Assembly: GCA_012729015.1 (NCBI GenBank)
Contig: JAAYDY010000100.1
Location: forward strand, 1-32,643
Length of the DNA stretch: 32,643 nucleotides
Direction of reading: 5' to 3'
Source: Phycisphaerae bacterium
GTDB lineage: Bacteria; Planctomycetota; Phycisphaerae; FEN-1346; JAACEH01
The notes under the pieces were generated by a model. It searched no databases and had not been told where the DNA came from. It worked only from the letters and a program-made list of their open reading frames with translations. The first letter of the stretch is position 1. Every line of letters starts with the position of its first letter. Made by a program: the position numbers and the translations under genes. Of this stretch, positions 16,453 to 23,774 are shown piece by piece.

Positions 16453-16629
16453 GGTCGCGCCCCTTCGGGGCTTACAGTGCGATTGGACCTCTGTCCGGGG
16501 GCTTCGCCCCCGGCTAAACTCTCGTCGGCCCTTCGGGCCTCACTGCTTGTTGCGATTGACCTCGGTCCGGAGGCTTCGCCCCCGGAACAGAACCCTCTCA
16601 ACCCCCTCAAGTCCCGATGGGGCGCGACC
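16453..16629. repeat. Dispersed repeat C, copy 2, bounded by imperfect 21-bp inverted repeats
   Basis: This 177-base element fills most of the 245-base gap after the sulfatase gene. Its ends, 16453-16473 and 16609-16629, are reverse complements at 19 of 21 positions. Inside are hairpins CCGGGGGC-TTC-GCCCCCGG (16495-16513) and GGCCC-TTC-GGGCC (16527-16539). A near-repeat of the first hairpin with its flank also lies at 16550-16585. The outer end lies three bases from the sulfatase stop codon. Confidence 0.8.
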
Positions 16630-16632
16630 CGG

Positions 16633-18150
16633 TCAGCTCACGCGCCCCTCGGGCCGGAACACATTCTTTGCCCGGCCGTTCCACGTGGCATATTGCCGGT
16701 ACCCCGCCACCACGCCGTGGCACGTCTTGCCGATCTGAAGCACGCGCTCCATCTCGCACTGACTCGGCGAATACTGTCGCCAGTCCTGGCCGTCGATCGG
16801 ATCGTCGTAGCCGTCCCGACGGAAATACTCGATGGCGGCGCGTTTCAGACGAGCCTTGTCCGCCGCCGCCGCGGGGTCGCCGGCCCGGTTGCGCAGCTCC
16901 TGCGGATCGTCGTCGTGATCGAACAACTGCTCTTTGCGGTCCTGGGCGGAGAAGATGTACTTCCATCGCCCGTCGATGGCCGCATAGAGGGCGTGCCCCT
17001 TCTCCGCGAACTGGCCGACGAAGACGTCGCGCGTCGTCGCCGCGGCCCGCGCCGCCACATCGAGCAGATTGGCCCCACGACACGCCCGCGGCGCCGCCAC
17101 ACCCGCGGCCGCAAGAAACGTCGGCAGAATGTCCTCGTGGCTGACGAGCTGGCTGCGTCGCTGGCCGCGCGGCACGCCGCCCGCCCAGCGCACCAGAAGC
17201 GGCACATGCCCCGGCCCCTCGTACCACGACCGTTTGCCCCAGCAATGGTGATCGCCCAGAAACTCTCCGTGGTCACTGTTGAACACCACCAGGGTGTTAT
17301 CGGCCTGGCCCGTCCGCTCCAGCGCAGCCAGAATCCGCCCCACCTGCACGTCCACCTGGCTGATCGTCGCCCAGTAGTGGGCCTTCTGGGCCTGGCACAG
17401 GTGCTCGTCCGGGTCGCGGTCCATCCATTTGCCTACGTTCTGAAGGTGCTGCCAGAAGTTGCGGCTCTCCTTGCACTCGGGCCCGCGGACAGGCAGCGGC
17501 ATCTCCACCGGATCGTACAGCGTGTTGAACGGCACCGTCGGATCGAACGGCGGGTGCGGCTTGATGAACCCCGTCCAGCACAGCCACGGACGCTCGCCGG
17601 CGGCCTGCTCCTCGATGAACCGGACCGTCCGGTCGCCCGTCCACGTGGTCGTGTGCAGCCGATCCGGCAACTGGCTGACCTGCGGCACATAGTACATGTG
17701 GCTCCGCATGCCGTGCGGCTCTTCGGCCCACTGGAACCCCGCGGCGTGCAGGTCGGTCAAAAACTCGTCCTCGGCGACCGTGCCGGGGATTTCCTCGGAC
17801 AGGCACAGACGCTCGGCCCCGAAGCCCTCGCGGGCGGGCTTGAAGTGCATCTTGCCGATGCACTGCGTCAGGTACCCCGCCTCGCGCAGCAACCGCAGGA
17901 ACGTCGGCGCCTCGGTCGAGTAGGCGTGCCCGTTGGAGAAACAGCCGGTGCGGTGCGGCGGCAGGCCGGTCATCATCACCGACCGGGCCGGCACACACTC
18001 GGGGCTCGACGTGTAGCAGCGGTCGAACACCGTGCCCTCGGCCGCCAGGCGGTCCAGGTGCGGCGTGAAGACCTGCCGGTTGCCATAGCACGCCAGCGTA
18101 TCCCATCGTTGCTGGTCGGTGATGACATACAATATGTTGGGCCTGGCCAT
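16633..18150 (-). CDS. Type I sulfatase (arylsulfatase/choline-sulfatase-like)
   Basis: The 505-residue protein hydrolyses a sulfate ester. The N-terminal ARPNILYVITDQQRWD supplies metal-binding Asp12. The formylglycine signature is C-V-P-A-R (Cys52, Pro54, Arg56) in SSPECVPARSVMMTG, a Cys-type site needing conversion by a formylglycine-generating or anSME enzyme not seen here. The second metal site is NSDHGEFLGDH, and the C-terminal part has the usual four-strand subdomain. There is no signal peptide: the first residues go straight into the core strand, so it should act in the cytoplasm, unlike most planctomycete sulfatases. The frame runs to 18243, but ATG 18148-18150 follows AAAGGG at 8 bases and matches the family start. 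The substrate is unknown. Confidence 0.92.
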   Translation of the reverse strand: MARPNILYVITDQQRWDTLACYGNRQVFTPHLDRLAAEGTVFDRCYTSSPECVPARSVMMTGLPPHRTGCFSNGHAYSTEAPTFLRLLREAGYLTQCIGKMHFKPAREGFGAERLCLSEEIPGTVAEDEFLTDLHAAGFQWAEEPHGMRSHMYYVPQVSQLPDRLHTTTWTGDRTVRFIEEQAAGERPWLCWTGFIKPHPPFDPTVPFNTLYDPVEMPLPVRGPECKESRNFWQHLQNVGKWMDRDPDEHLCQAQKAHYWATISQVDVQVGRILAALERTGQADNTLVVFNSDHGEFLGDHHCWGKRSWYEGPGHVPLLVRWAGGVPRGQRRSQLVSHEDILPTFLAAAGVAAPRACRGANLLDVAARAAATTRDVFVGQFAEKGHALYAAIDGRWKYIFSAQDRKEQLFDHDDDPQELRNRAGDPAAAADKARLKRAAIEYFRRDGYDDPIDGQDWRQYSPSQCEMERVLQIGKTCHGVVAGYRQYATWNGRAKNVFRPEGRVS

Positions 18151-18234
18151 AACGAGATACCCTTTCGCTCTGTCTAGTGTGACACAGCGCGACCCGAAAG
18201 GCAAATCGGGCCCCGGTCGCCGCCGGGATTCCTG

Positions 18235-18263
18235 ATTGTACACAGGGACCGTCGAATTGCCAG
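18235..18263 (-). promoter_or_regulatory. Sigma-70-like promoter for the sulfatase gene
   Basis: On the minus strand CTGGCA (18258-18263, 4 of 6) is followed by 17 bases and TACAAT (18235-18240, 5 of 6). Initiation near 18228 would give a leader of about 78 bases. It lies upstream of the longer reading frame's main part and supports the start at 18150. Confidence 0.45.
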
Positions 18264-18411
18264 CGTCGGCGGGCGCGTACGGACGAGGATGGACAGAACC
18301 GGCCTTTCCCCCTTATGATATCGTCACCGGTGCATAGTGATGCCGGACTGCCGCGGGGGCGGCCAACACGAGATTGTGCGTCAACGATGGAAACACGAGA
18401 GGAGGCGTCCG

Positions 18412-18663
18412 ATGGCCGGTTCCGCTGTGACCTGGATCAGTTGCATGGCCAATGCCCAGTCTGTGGGACGAATCGGGTCGATGATGATTGTTGGCGGCGC
18501 GCTGATGATCTTCGTCTATGGTGTAACCATGATGCGGAAACCGTCCATCCAGACCCGCGGTGGAAAGACCATCGGTCGCAACGGCGTTCTCCTGATCGCG
18601 ATATCGTCTGTCGTGCTGGGTATTCTGGGCATGGTTTACGGCGTGATCGACCTGCTTGCCTGA
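18412..18663 (+). CDS. Small membrane protein with two helices
   Basis: This 83-residue protein has two hydrophobic segments, about residues 22-41 (IGSMMIVGGALMIFVYGVTM) and 58-82. They are joined by a short basic loop, RKPSIQTRGGKTIGR, that should face the cytoplasm. The ATG at 18412 follows GGAGG with a 7-base gap, which is strong support for a real gene. Its base composition looks less GC-rich than its neighbours. I do not recognise the family. It is divergent from the sulfatase gene and has no obvious partner. Confidence 0.7.
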   Translation: MAGSAVTWISCMANAQSVGRIGSMMIVGGALMIFVYGVTMMRKPSIQTRGGKTIGRNGVLLIAISSVVLGILGMVYGVIDLLA

Positions 18664-18824
18664 CACGCCATGCTGACTCGCCCGGGGGCGCAGGTGGAGT
18701 TTGCAGGCCAGACCCCAGGGCCATGCCAACCGGGGTCCAGGCACGGGCGCCAGAGCATCGCCGGGCACGCCGGCAGATGCGAAGATTTCTTCACAGGAAA
18801 TTCACCCATGCGCGCCGACAATCG

Positions 18825-18833
18825 TGGTATAAT
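18825..18833 (+). promoter_or_regulatory. Extended -10 promoter for the CBM48 gene
   Basis: TGGTATAAT is a perfect TATAAT (18828-18833) with an upstream TG, the extended -10 form that can work without a good -35. Indeed no good -35 is seen at 16-18 bases. Transcription would start near 18840, giving a leader of about 109 bases to ATG 18949. The 285 bases between 18664 and 18948 hold no gene. Confidence 0.6.
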
Positions 18834-18948
18834 GCGCACGTTCGGCCGGCCGGTGTAACACCGCACATCGCGCTGCAGCAAGTCTGGATTGCCGGCCAGG
18901 GACGGCCGAGCACATGGTTACTTTGTCGCTGGGGGGAGGAGGTAGGCC

Positions 18949-19257
18949 ATGGTCGCCAAAGGTCGCAACAACAAGAACGTGCGTCTGTCGTTCAACCACA
19001 ATGTGCAGGGGCCGGTTTTCGTCGCCGGGACGTTCAACGGCTGGGACAACCGCTCCACGCCGATGAAACGGTCGAGCGACGGCCGGTGGGAGGTGCTGCT
19101 GAAGCTGCCGCCCGGCGAGCACCAGTTCCGCTACTACGCCGACGGCCAATGGTTCACCGACTATGCCGCCGACGGCGTCGTGCCCAACGGTCTGGGCGAT
19201 TTCAACTCGATTGTCCGGGTGCCCGGCAGCAAGGCCGCGACCGTAGCTGCACACTGA
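18949..19257 (+). CDS. CBM48 (AMPK-type glycogen-binding) single-domain protein
   Basis: The 102-residue protein is almost entirely one CBM48/isoamylase-N domain. It has VFVAGTFNGWDNRSTPM (23-39), DGRWEVLLKLPPGEHQFRYY (44-63), DGQWFTDY (65-72) and a GLGDFNSIVRV end, matching the family pattern 'V.GtFN.W...m....G.W...l.L..G.y.yky..DG.w..D...n..G..N'. The aromatic residues expected to stack on alpha-glucan (Trp32, Trp47, Trp68) are present. There is no catalytic domain and no signal peptide. GGGGGAGGAGG sits just before ATG 18949. It may dock glycogen for partner enzymes; glycogen phosphorylase is encoded 10 kb away. Confidence 0.9.
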   Translation: MVAKGRNNKNVRLSFNHNVQGPVFVAGTFNGWDNRSTPMKRSSDGRWEVLLKLPPGEHQFRYYADGQWFTDYAADGVVPNGLGDFNSIVRVPGSKAATVAAH

Positions 19258-19312
19258 CCGCTCCCGGCCTTCGCCATCGGCCCGGGGAACCGTCGTTCAG
19301 ACAATCTCAGTC

Positions 19313-19342
19313 GGCGCAGCGCCTGCGACAGGCGTCTGCGCC
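19313..19342. terminator. Bidirectional hairpin terminator between convergent genes
   Basis: GGCGCAGCGCCTG (19313-19325) pairs with CAGGCG and CTGCGCC (19329-19342), with one bulged T and a 3-base loop, giving a 13-bp stem. TGTTTT follows on the plus strand within ten bases. It lies between the CBM48 gene (+) and the lipoprotein gene (-). Confidence 0.7.
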
Positions 19343-19352
19343 GCCACTGTTT

Positions 19353-20669
19353 TCAGCGGCGGTCGTCGCCGTGCGTGCCCAACAGCGCCAGCATCTCCGA
19401 TTCGACCATCCAGAGCACTGCCGCAGCCACCACGCCGCTGGGAGGCAGGACTCGCACGTCGTAGCCCGGCACCGTCACGGCGGCATCGCCCAGGGCCCAG
19501 TGCTGACGGACAAGGACTTCCCCCGCCGGCACCGCGGCCGGGCCGAACTCCGGATCGGCGAGGTAATCGGTCATACTCCAGGCCAGCGTCGCCCCGGCGG
19601 CGCGCATGCGCGTCGTGGCGTCCTTGAAGTACCAGCCTTCGAAGATGCGATCGTACCCAACGCAGAACACGAAATCGCCGGGCGCGATGCCGTGAGGGTC
19701 TCTCAGCGCGAACATGCCGCGATTCACCTGGTGCAGCAGGCCTGGATCGTGGGCAATCTCCACCTGGTCCCGAATGGCGTGCCCGTGGGCGAAGACGTGC
19801 GTCGCGCGGCCGGCACGCCGCGCGGCCACGGCCTCGGACGCTACGCGGACCACCGGCTCCATCTCGCGACCGCGGACCTCGGCCAGGATGCGTCGCAACT
19901 CGGTCAGATACGCCCGGCCGGCAACTCCTGCGGCAACGGACGCCACTGGCCCCTCGTGAAACTTCAGCCCCTGGAACGCCGCGTTGCGCTCGGTGGCCCC
20001 TGGAACCATGATGCTCTGGTACATGGGGGGCATGCGCCCGTGCCGCGTCAGGGCGGCCACGAACTCGCCCGTCCATGTCCACATGGCGGCCATCCACGCC
20101 GGCGGATCGGTCGGCACCAGCCACCTGCCGTCGCCGCCTGCAAACAGCCCGCCCGTGGCCGCCGCGTGCGTGTCAAGGAACGCCTCGCACCGCACACCTG
20201 CCCGCTCGGCCTCGGCGCGGCACGCGGCGCTGCCGAAGATGATCACGTGCTTGCCCTGGCCGGCAAAACGGTCGGCCGCAGCCAGATCCTCGGCCCACGC
20301 GCCACCGCGAGGGAAGACCAGCACGATCCCGCGCCACTCCTCCTTCTCCAGGGCCTCGGGCCGGCTCGTCCGCATCATGCCGCCCGCGCGGCTGTTGAAT
20401 TCGCCGACCATGCCGCGGTCGCCCCAGGCCCCGATCTCCCAGCCCTCCTGGAGATAGGCCGCGGCCGCACGCTCCGCCGCCTGCGTCAGCGCCGGCAGAT
20501 CGGCCTCGATGCCGTCAAGGCAGCCCGTCAGCCACCGCAGATACGACTCGGCCCGGGGCGCAGCCATGGCGCGGGCCATGCCCGATCCCTGCCGCAGAGG
20601 AGCACACGAAGCCGCCCCCAGAACCAGCGCGCACGCGCCGATCAGAACCCAGGTCTGCCCCATAGCCAT
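19353..20669 (-). CDS. Putative lipoprotein of unknown function, SIS/DUF2529-like
   Basis: The 438-residue protein begins MAMGQTWVLIGACALVLGAASC, a hydrophobic leader ending at Cys22 in a passable lipobox (AAS-C), so it may be a lipoprotein. The body reads as two alpha/beta halves: about 50-260 with GIVLVFPRGG and GKHVIIFGSAACRAEAERAGV, and about 290-410 with THVFAHGHAIRDQ and GDFVFCVGYDRI. The alternation of such strands with helices recalls phosphosugar-isomerase (SIS) domains and DUF2529, but I see no decisive motif. ATG 20667-20669 follows GGAG; a second ATG is two codons later. It starts 23 bases after the serine hydrolase stop, so the two are likely one operon. Function is unassigned. 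Confidence 0.7.
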   Translation of the reverse strand: MAMGQTWVLIGACALVLGAASCAPLRQGSGMARAMAAPRAESYLRWLTGCLDGIEADLPALTQAAERAAAAYLQEGWEIGAWGDRGMVGEFNSRAGGMMRTSRPEALEKEEWRGIVLVFPRGGAWAEDLAAADRFAGQGKHVIIFGSAACRAEAERAGVRCEAFLDTHAAATGGLFAGGDGRWLVPTDPPAWMAAMWTWTGEFVAALTRHGRMPPMYQSIMVPGATERNAAFQGLKFHEGPVASVAAGVAGRAYLTELRRILAEVRGREMEPVVRVASEAVAARRAGRATHVFAHGHAIRDQVEIAHDPGLLHQVNRGMFALRDPHGIAPGDFVFCVGYDRIFEGWYFKDATTRMRAAGATLAWSMTDYLADPEFGPAAVPAGEVLVRQHWALGDAAVTVPGYDVRVLPPSGVVAAAVLWMVESEMLALLGTHGDDRR

Positions 20670-20692
20670 CGCGCTCCGCCTCCCCGCGTCCC

Positions 20693-21871
20693 TCAGTCCA
20701 CAATCGCCTGGTACGCCGTCTGCTTGAACTCGTCCAGCAGCGCGAACTTCTCCTTCGGCCGGTACTGCATCATGATCATCGACACCATGTCCTCGGCCGG
20801 ATCGATCCAGGCTTGCGTGGCCGCCGCGCCGCCCCAGCCGAACTCGCCCACGGAGCACAATTGCCGCGTCTCGCCCACGCGGCGCACCACCGACACGCCC
20901 AGTCCGTATCCGCGGTCGTTCACGTCCAGCGGCGGATGGCCCGCCGGCAGGTGGTCGTCGGTCATCAACTCCACGGTCTTGCGACCCAGCAGCCGCACCG
21001 ACCCCAGCGCGCCGCCGCCCAGCAGCATCAGGGCAAAACGCAGGTAGTCCGACGTAGTCGACACCAGCCCGCCTCCGCCGCTCGGCAGCGACGGCCGCCT
21101 CAGGTACGGGCTCGTCGCGCGGTCCTCGCACGGGACGGCCCGCCCGTCGTCCCCGGCCGTGTAGATCCACGCCAGACGGTCCGCCGCCTGCGGCGGCACC
21201 CAGAACGCCGTGTCGGTCATCCCGAGCGGCTCGAAAATGCGATCCTGAAGAAACTCGTCGAACGGGCACCCCGCGACCACCTCGACCACGCGGCCAAGCA
21301 CGTCGTTCGAGGCGCTGTAGTGCCATCGCTCGCCGGGATGGCTCACCAGCGGCCGGCGGCTGATCTCGACGATGAAGTCCTGGAGCGACCGCCCCGCGTC
21401 GCGGCACTCGTGGATGCAATCGTACGACAATCCGCCCAGGTGCGTCAGCAGATCGTGCAGCGTCATCTCGCGACGCGGGCGCACCAGCTCGTCCTTGCCG
21501 TCGGCCCCGGGCACCCGGACGCGCAGCTCCTTGAACTCCGGCAGGTAGCGGCTCACCGGCTCCTTGAGCAGAAACCGCCCCTCCTCCAGCAGCATCAGCA
21601 CCGCCACCGTTGTCACCGGCTTGGTCATCGAGTAGATGCGGAAGATCGCGTCGTCGCGCATCGGCACGTTCTGTTCCACGTCCATGCGGCCGAAGCATTC
21701 CAGGTGGGCGATGCGGCCCCGGCGGGCCACCAGTGTCACGACGCCGGCCACCGTGCCGTCGTCCACGTAGCGCGACACCAGGCGGCCGATGCGGCCGAGA
21801 CGTTCCGGGCACAGGCCGACCGCCTGCGGGTCCGTGCGGTCCACAGGCCAGGAACAAGAGTGAGTTGCCAT
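20693..21871 (-). CDS. Serine hydrolase, beta-lactamase family (EstB-like)
   Basis: The 392-residue protein has the class C/family VIII esterase layout. The S-x-x-K motif is SMTK (Ser81, Lys84). Tyr185 in HYSASNDVLG takes the YxN position. VGEFGWGGAA near residue 360 replaces KTG, as in EstB-type esterases. The segment IFEPLGMTDTAFWVP is typical of the family. There is no signal peptide, so it should be cytoplasmic. Such enzymes are usually esterases or peptidases; resistance to beta-lactams should not be inferred. The frame is open to 21961, but ATG 21869-21871 follows GAGG at 7 bases. It lies 131 bases after the permease stop and 23 before the lipoprotein gene. Confidence 0.88.
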   Translation of the reverse strand: MATHSCSWPVDRTDPQAVGLCPERLGRIGRLVSRYVDDGTVAGVVTLVARRGRIAHLECFGRMDVEQNVPMRDDAIFRIYSMTKPVTTVAVLMLLEEGRFLLKEPVSRYLPEFKELRVRVPGADGKDELVRPRREMTLHDLLTHLGGLSYDCIHECRDAGRSLQDFIVEISRRPLVSHPGERWHYSASNDVLGRVVEVVAGCPFDEFLQDRIFEPLGMTDTAFWVPPQAADRLAWIYTAGDDGRAVPCEDRATSPYLRRPSLPSGGGGLVSTTSDYLRFALMLLGGGALGSVRLLGRKTVELMTDDHLPAGHPPLDVNDRGYGLGVSVVRRVGETRQLCSVGEFGWGGAAATQAWIDPAEDMVSMIMMQYRPKEKFALLDEFKQTAYQAIVD

Positions 21872-22002
21872 GGTCAGTCCTCTGCGACATGGGGGGCACT
21901 GCTTGAACTGTGGCGCCCCTGCGGGCCCGCCCCCACGACGGCCCGCGACGCCACACGACACGCCTCCCGGCCATGGTCACCCGACGACGGCGCCCGCGGC
22001 GA

Positions 22003-23763
22003 TCACGCCCGGAAGATGGCTCCCATCTTGCGCCCCAGCAGGCGCGAGCTCACCAGCAGCGACACCGCCAGCAGCACCATCGCCCAGACGCCCAGCGCGC
22101 TGGACACGGCGTACTGGAACGTGCGGAACTCGTCCGTGAACATCTGCCAGATGGCCTTGGTCAACGGATAGAACTCGCGCGTCTTGGCCAGCACCAGCGA
22201 GTCGCTGACTTCGAGCATGCTGAACGTGAAGACCAGGATGCCGCCGGCAATCAGGTTCGCCGCCACCAGCGGCACGGTGATCCGAAGCAGCGTCCGAAGC
22301 GGCGACGCGCCGACGTTCAGCGACGCCTCTTCGAGCGTGCGGCTGGTCTGCTGGAGGCCGGCCACGGCCGAGCGGACCATGTACGGCAGCCGGCGCACAG
22401 CGTAGGCCACGATCAGCAGCAGAATCGGGTTGGCCTCGGGATAGAGGTAGTTGCGGCTCCAGAGGCCCCAGTCCACCAGGTGCTTGCCGATGCCGTAGTA
22501 GCAGTTCAGGTAGCCGAACGCCAGGACCAGCCCGGGAATCGCCAGCGGCAGCATGACCATGGCGTCCAGCAGATGGCGGCCGAGGAACCGTCGCCGCACG
22601 AGCAACTGGGCGACCCAGATGGCGACGACCGCGCAGAGGCCCGTGGCGGCCAGCGAGTAGAAAAAGCTGTTGCGGATGCTCGGCAGCGTCAGGTCGTGGC
22701 TCAGGGCCTCGCGGTGGTGGGCGGTCGTCAGGATCGGCGGCAGGACGGTGCCCGACCATTGGTCCGAGAAGCTCGTGAGAATAACCATCAGGTGCGGCAT
22801 GGCGGCGGCCAGGATCACGGCGCCGAACAGCATCCAGCAGGCGAACGTGGCGGCGGCTCCGGCGCGGCGGCCCGCGGGCGCCTGGACGCTGCGGGCCATC
22901 ATTTCGTGGCCCCCGCGGCCCAGGATCAGCTTGGCTCCGTAGTAGATCACCGCCACCATGGCCAGCAGAAGGAGCACGAGGGCGTTCGGGTCGGGCGCGC
23001 CGGCCTCGTAGATCGAGTTGAAGATCTGCACGGCGATGACGTCGCGGAACTCGAACATCAGCGGCGTGCCCAGGTCGGTCATCGACCACAGGAACACGAG
23101 AATCGCCCCGGCGAAGTATCCGGGCACCATGAGCGGGAAGGTCACGCGGCGAAACAGCGTGGTGCGCGAGGCGCCGAGGTTGCGTGCGGCGTCCTCGAGC
23201 GACGGGTCGATGTTGGCCAGCGCCGCGACGAGGTTCAGATACATGATCGGGTACAGGTGCAGCGTCTGGAGGACGACGACGCCGAGGAACCGGTGCTCCA
23301 TAAACCAGTCGGTGGCGGCGGCGGGATCGACCAGGCCCAGCGCCGCCAGCGCAGCATTGAGCACGCCCTGCGGGCCCAGGAGTTGCCGCATGCCGATCGC
23401 GCCGACAAACGGCGGCAGAATCATCGGCACCAGCAGCATCGCCGAGAGGAGCCCTTTGCCGGCGAACTTCAGCCGCACATTCGCCAGGGCCAGCGGCATC
23501 GACAGCACGGTCGTGGCCGCGGTGGTGATGATGCCCAGGAGCAGCGCGTTGAGAATGCCCTCGCGGTTCGTGCTGCTGCGCAGGGCGTTGGCCACGTAGT
23601 GCAGCGTCGGCCCGTCGCTGGTCCACAGGGCCAGCTTCAGCACGTTCGCCAGCGGCACCACCAGGAAGAACGCCATCATCGCCACAATGACCGCCAGCGG
23701 CACGACCGTCCGGGCGTTCCATCCGGTGCGACGAACGAAGTTGGCCACCATCGCGTTGGACAT
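22003..23763 (-). CDS. ABC transporter double permease (ferric iron/thiamine type)
   Basis: The 586-residue inner-membrane protein has about twelve hydrophobic helices in two homologous halves, each with an EAA loop: NLGASRTTLFRRVTFPLMVPG in the first and EEASLNVGASPLRTLLRITVP in the second. This fused arrangement is typical of the FbpB/ThiP class, which imports small solutes such as Fe(3+), thiamine or 2-aminoethylphosphonate. It follows the binding-protein gene with an 11-base gap. ATG 23761-23763 has no strong ribosome site, suggesting coupling to the upstream gene. The substrate cannot be told from the permease. Confidence 0.93.
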   Translation of the reverse strand: MSNAMVANFVRRTGWNARTVVPLAVIVAMMAFFLVVPLANVLKLALWTSDGPTLHYVANALRSSTNREGILNALLLGIITTAATTVLSMPLALANVRLKFAGKGLLSAMLLVPMILPPFVGAIGMRQLLGPQGVLNAALAALGLVDPAAATDWFMEHRFLGVVVLQTLHLYPIMYLNLVAALANIDPSLEDAARNLGASRTTLFRRVTFPLMVPGYFAGAILVFLWSMTDLGTPLMFEFRDVIAVQIFNSIYEAGAPDPNALVLLLLAMVAVIYYGAKLILGRGGHEMMARSVQAPAGRRAGAAATFACWMLFGAVILAAAMPHLMVILTSFSDQWSGTVLPPILTTAHHREALSHDLTLPSIRNSFFYSLAATGLCAVVAIWVAQLLVRRRFLGRHLLDAMVMLPLAIPGLVLAFGYLNCYYGIGKHLVDWGLWSRNYLYPEANPILLLIVAYAVRRLPYMVRSAVAGLQQTSRTLEEASLNVGASPLRTLLRITVPLVAANLIAGGILVFTFSMLEVSDSLVLAKTREFYPLTKAIWQMFTDEFRTFQYAVSSALGVWAMVLLAVSLLVSSRLLGRKMGAIFRA

Positions 23764-23774
23764 AGTGGATCAGA

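Noticed and set aside
20693..21871. Beta-lactam resistance gene
   Set aside because: There is no signal peptide, and the EstB-like pattern (SMTK, Tyr185, GWGG) points to an esterase or peptidase.
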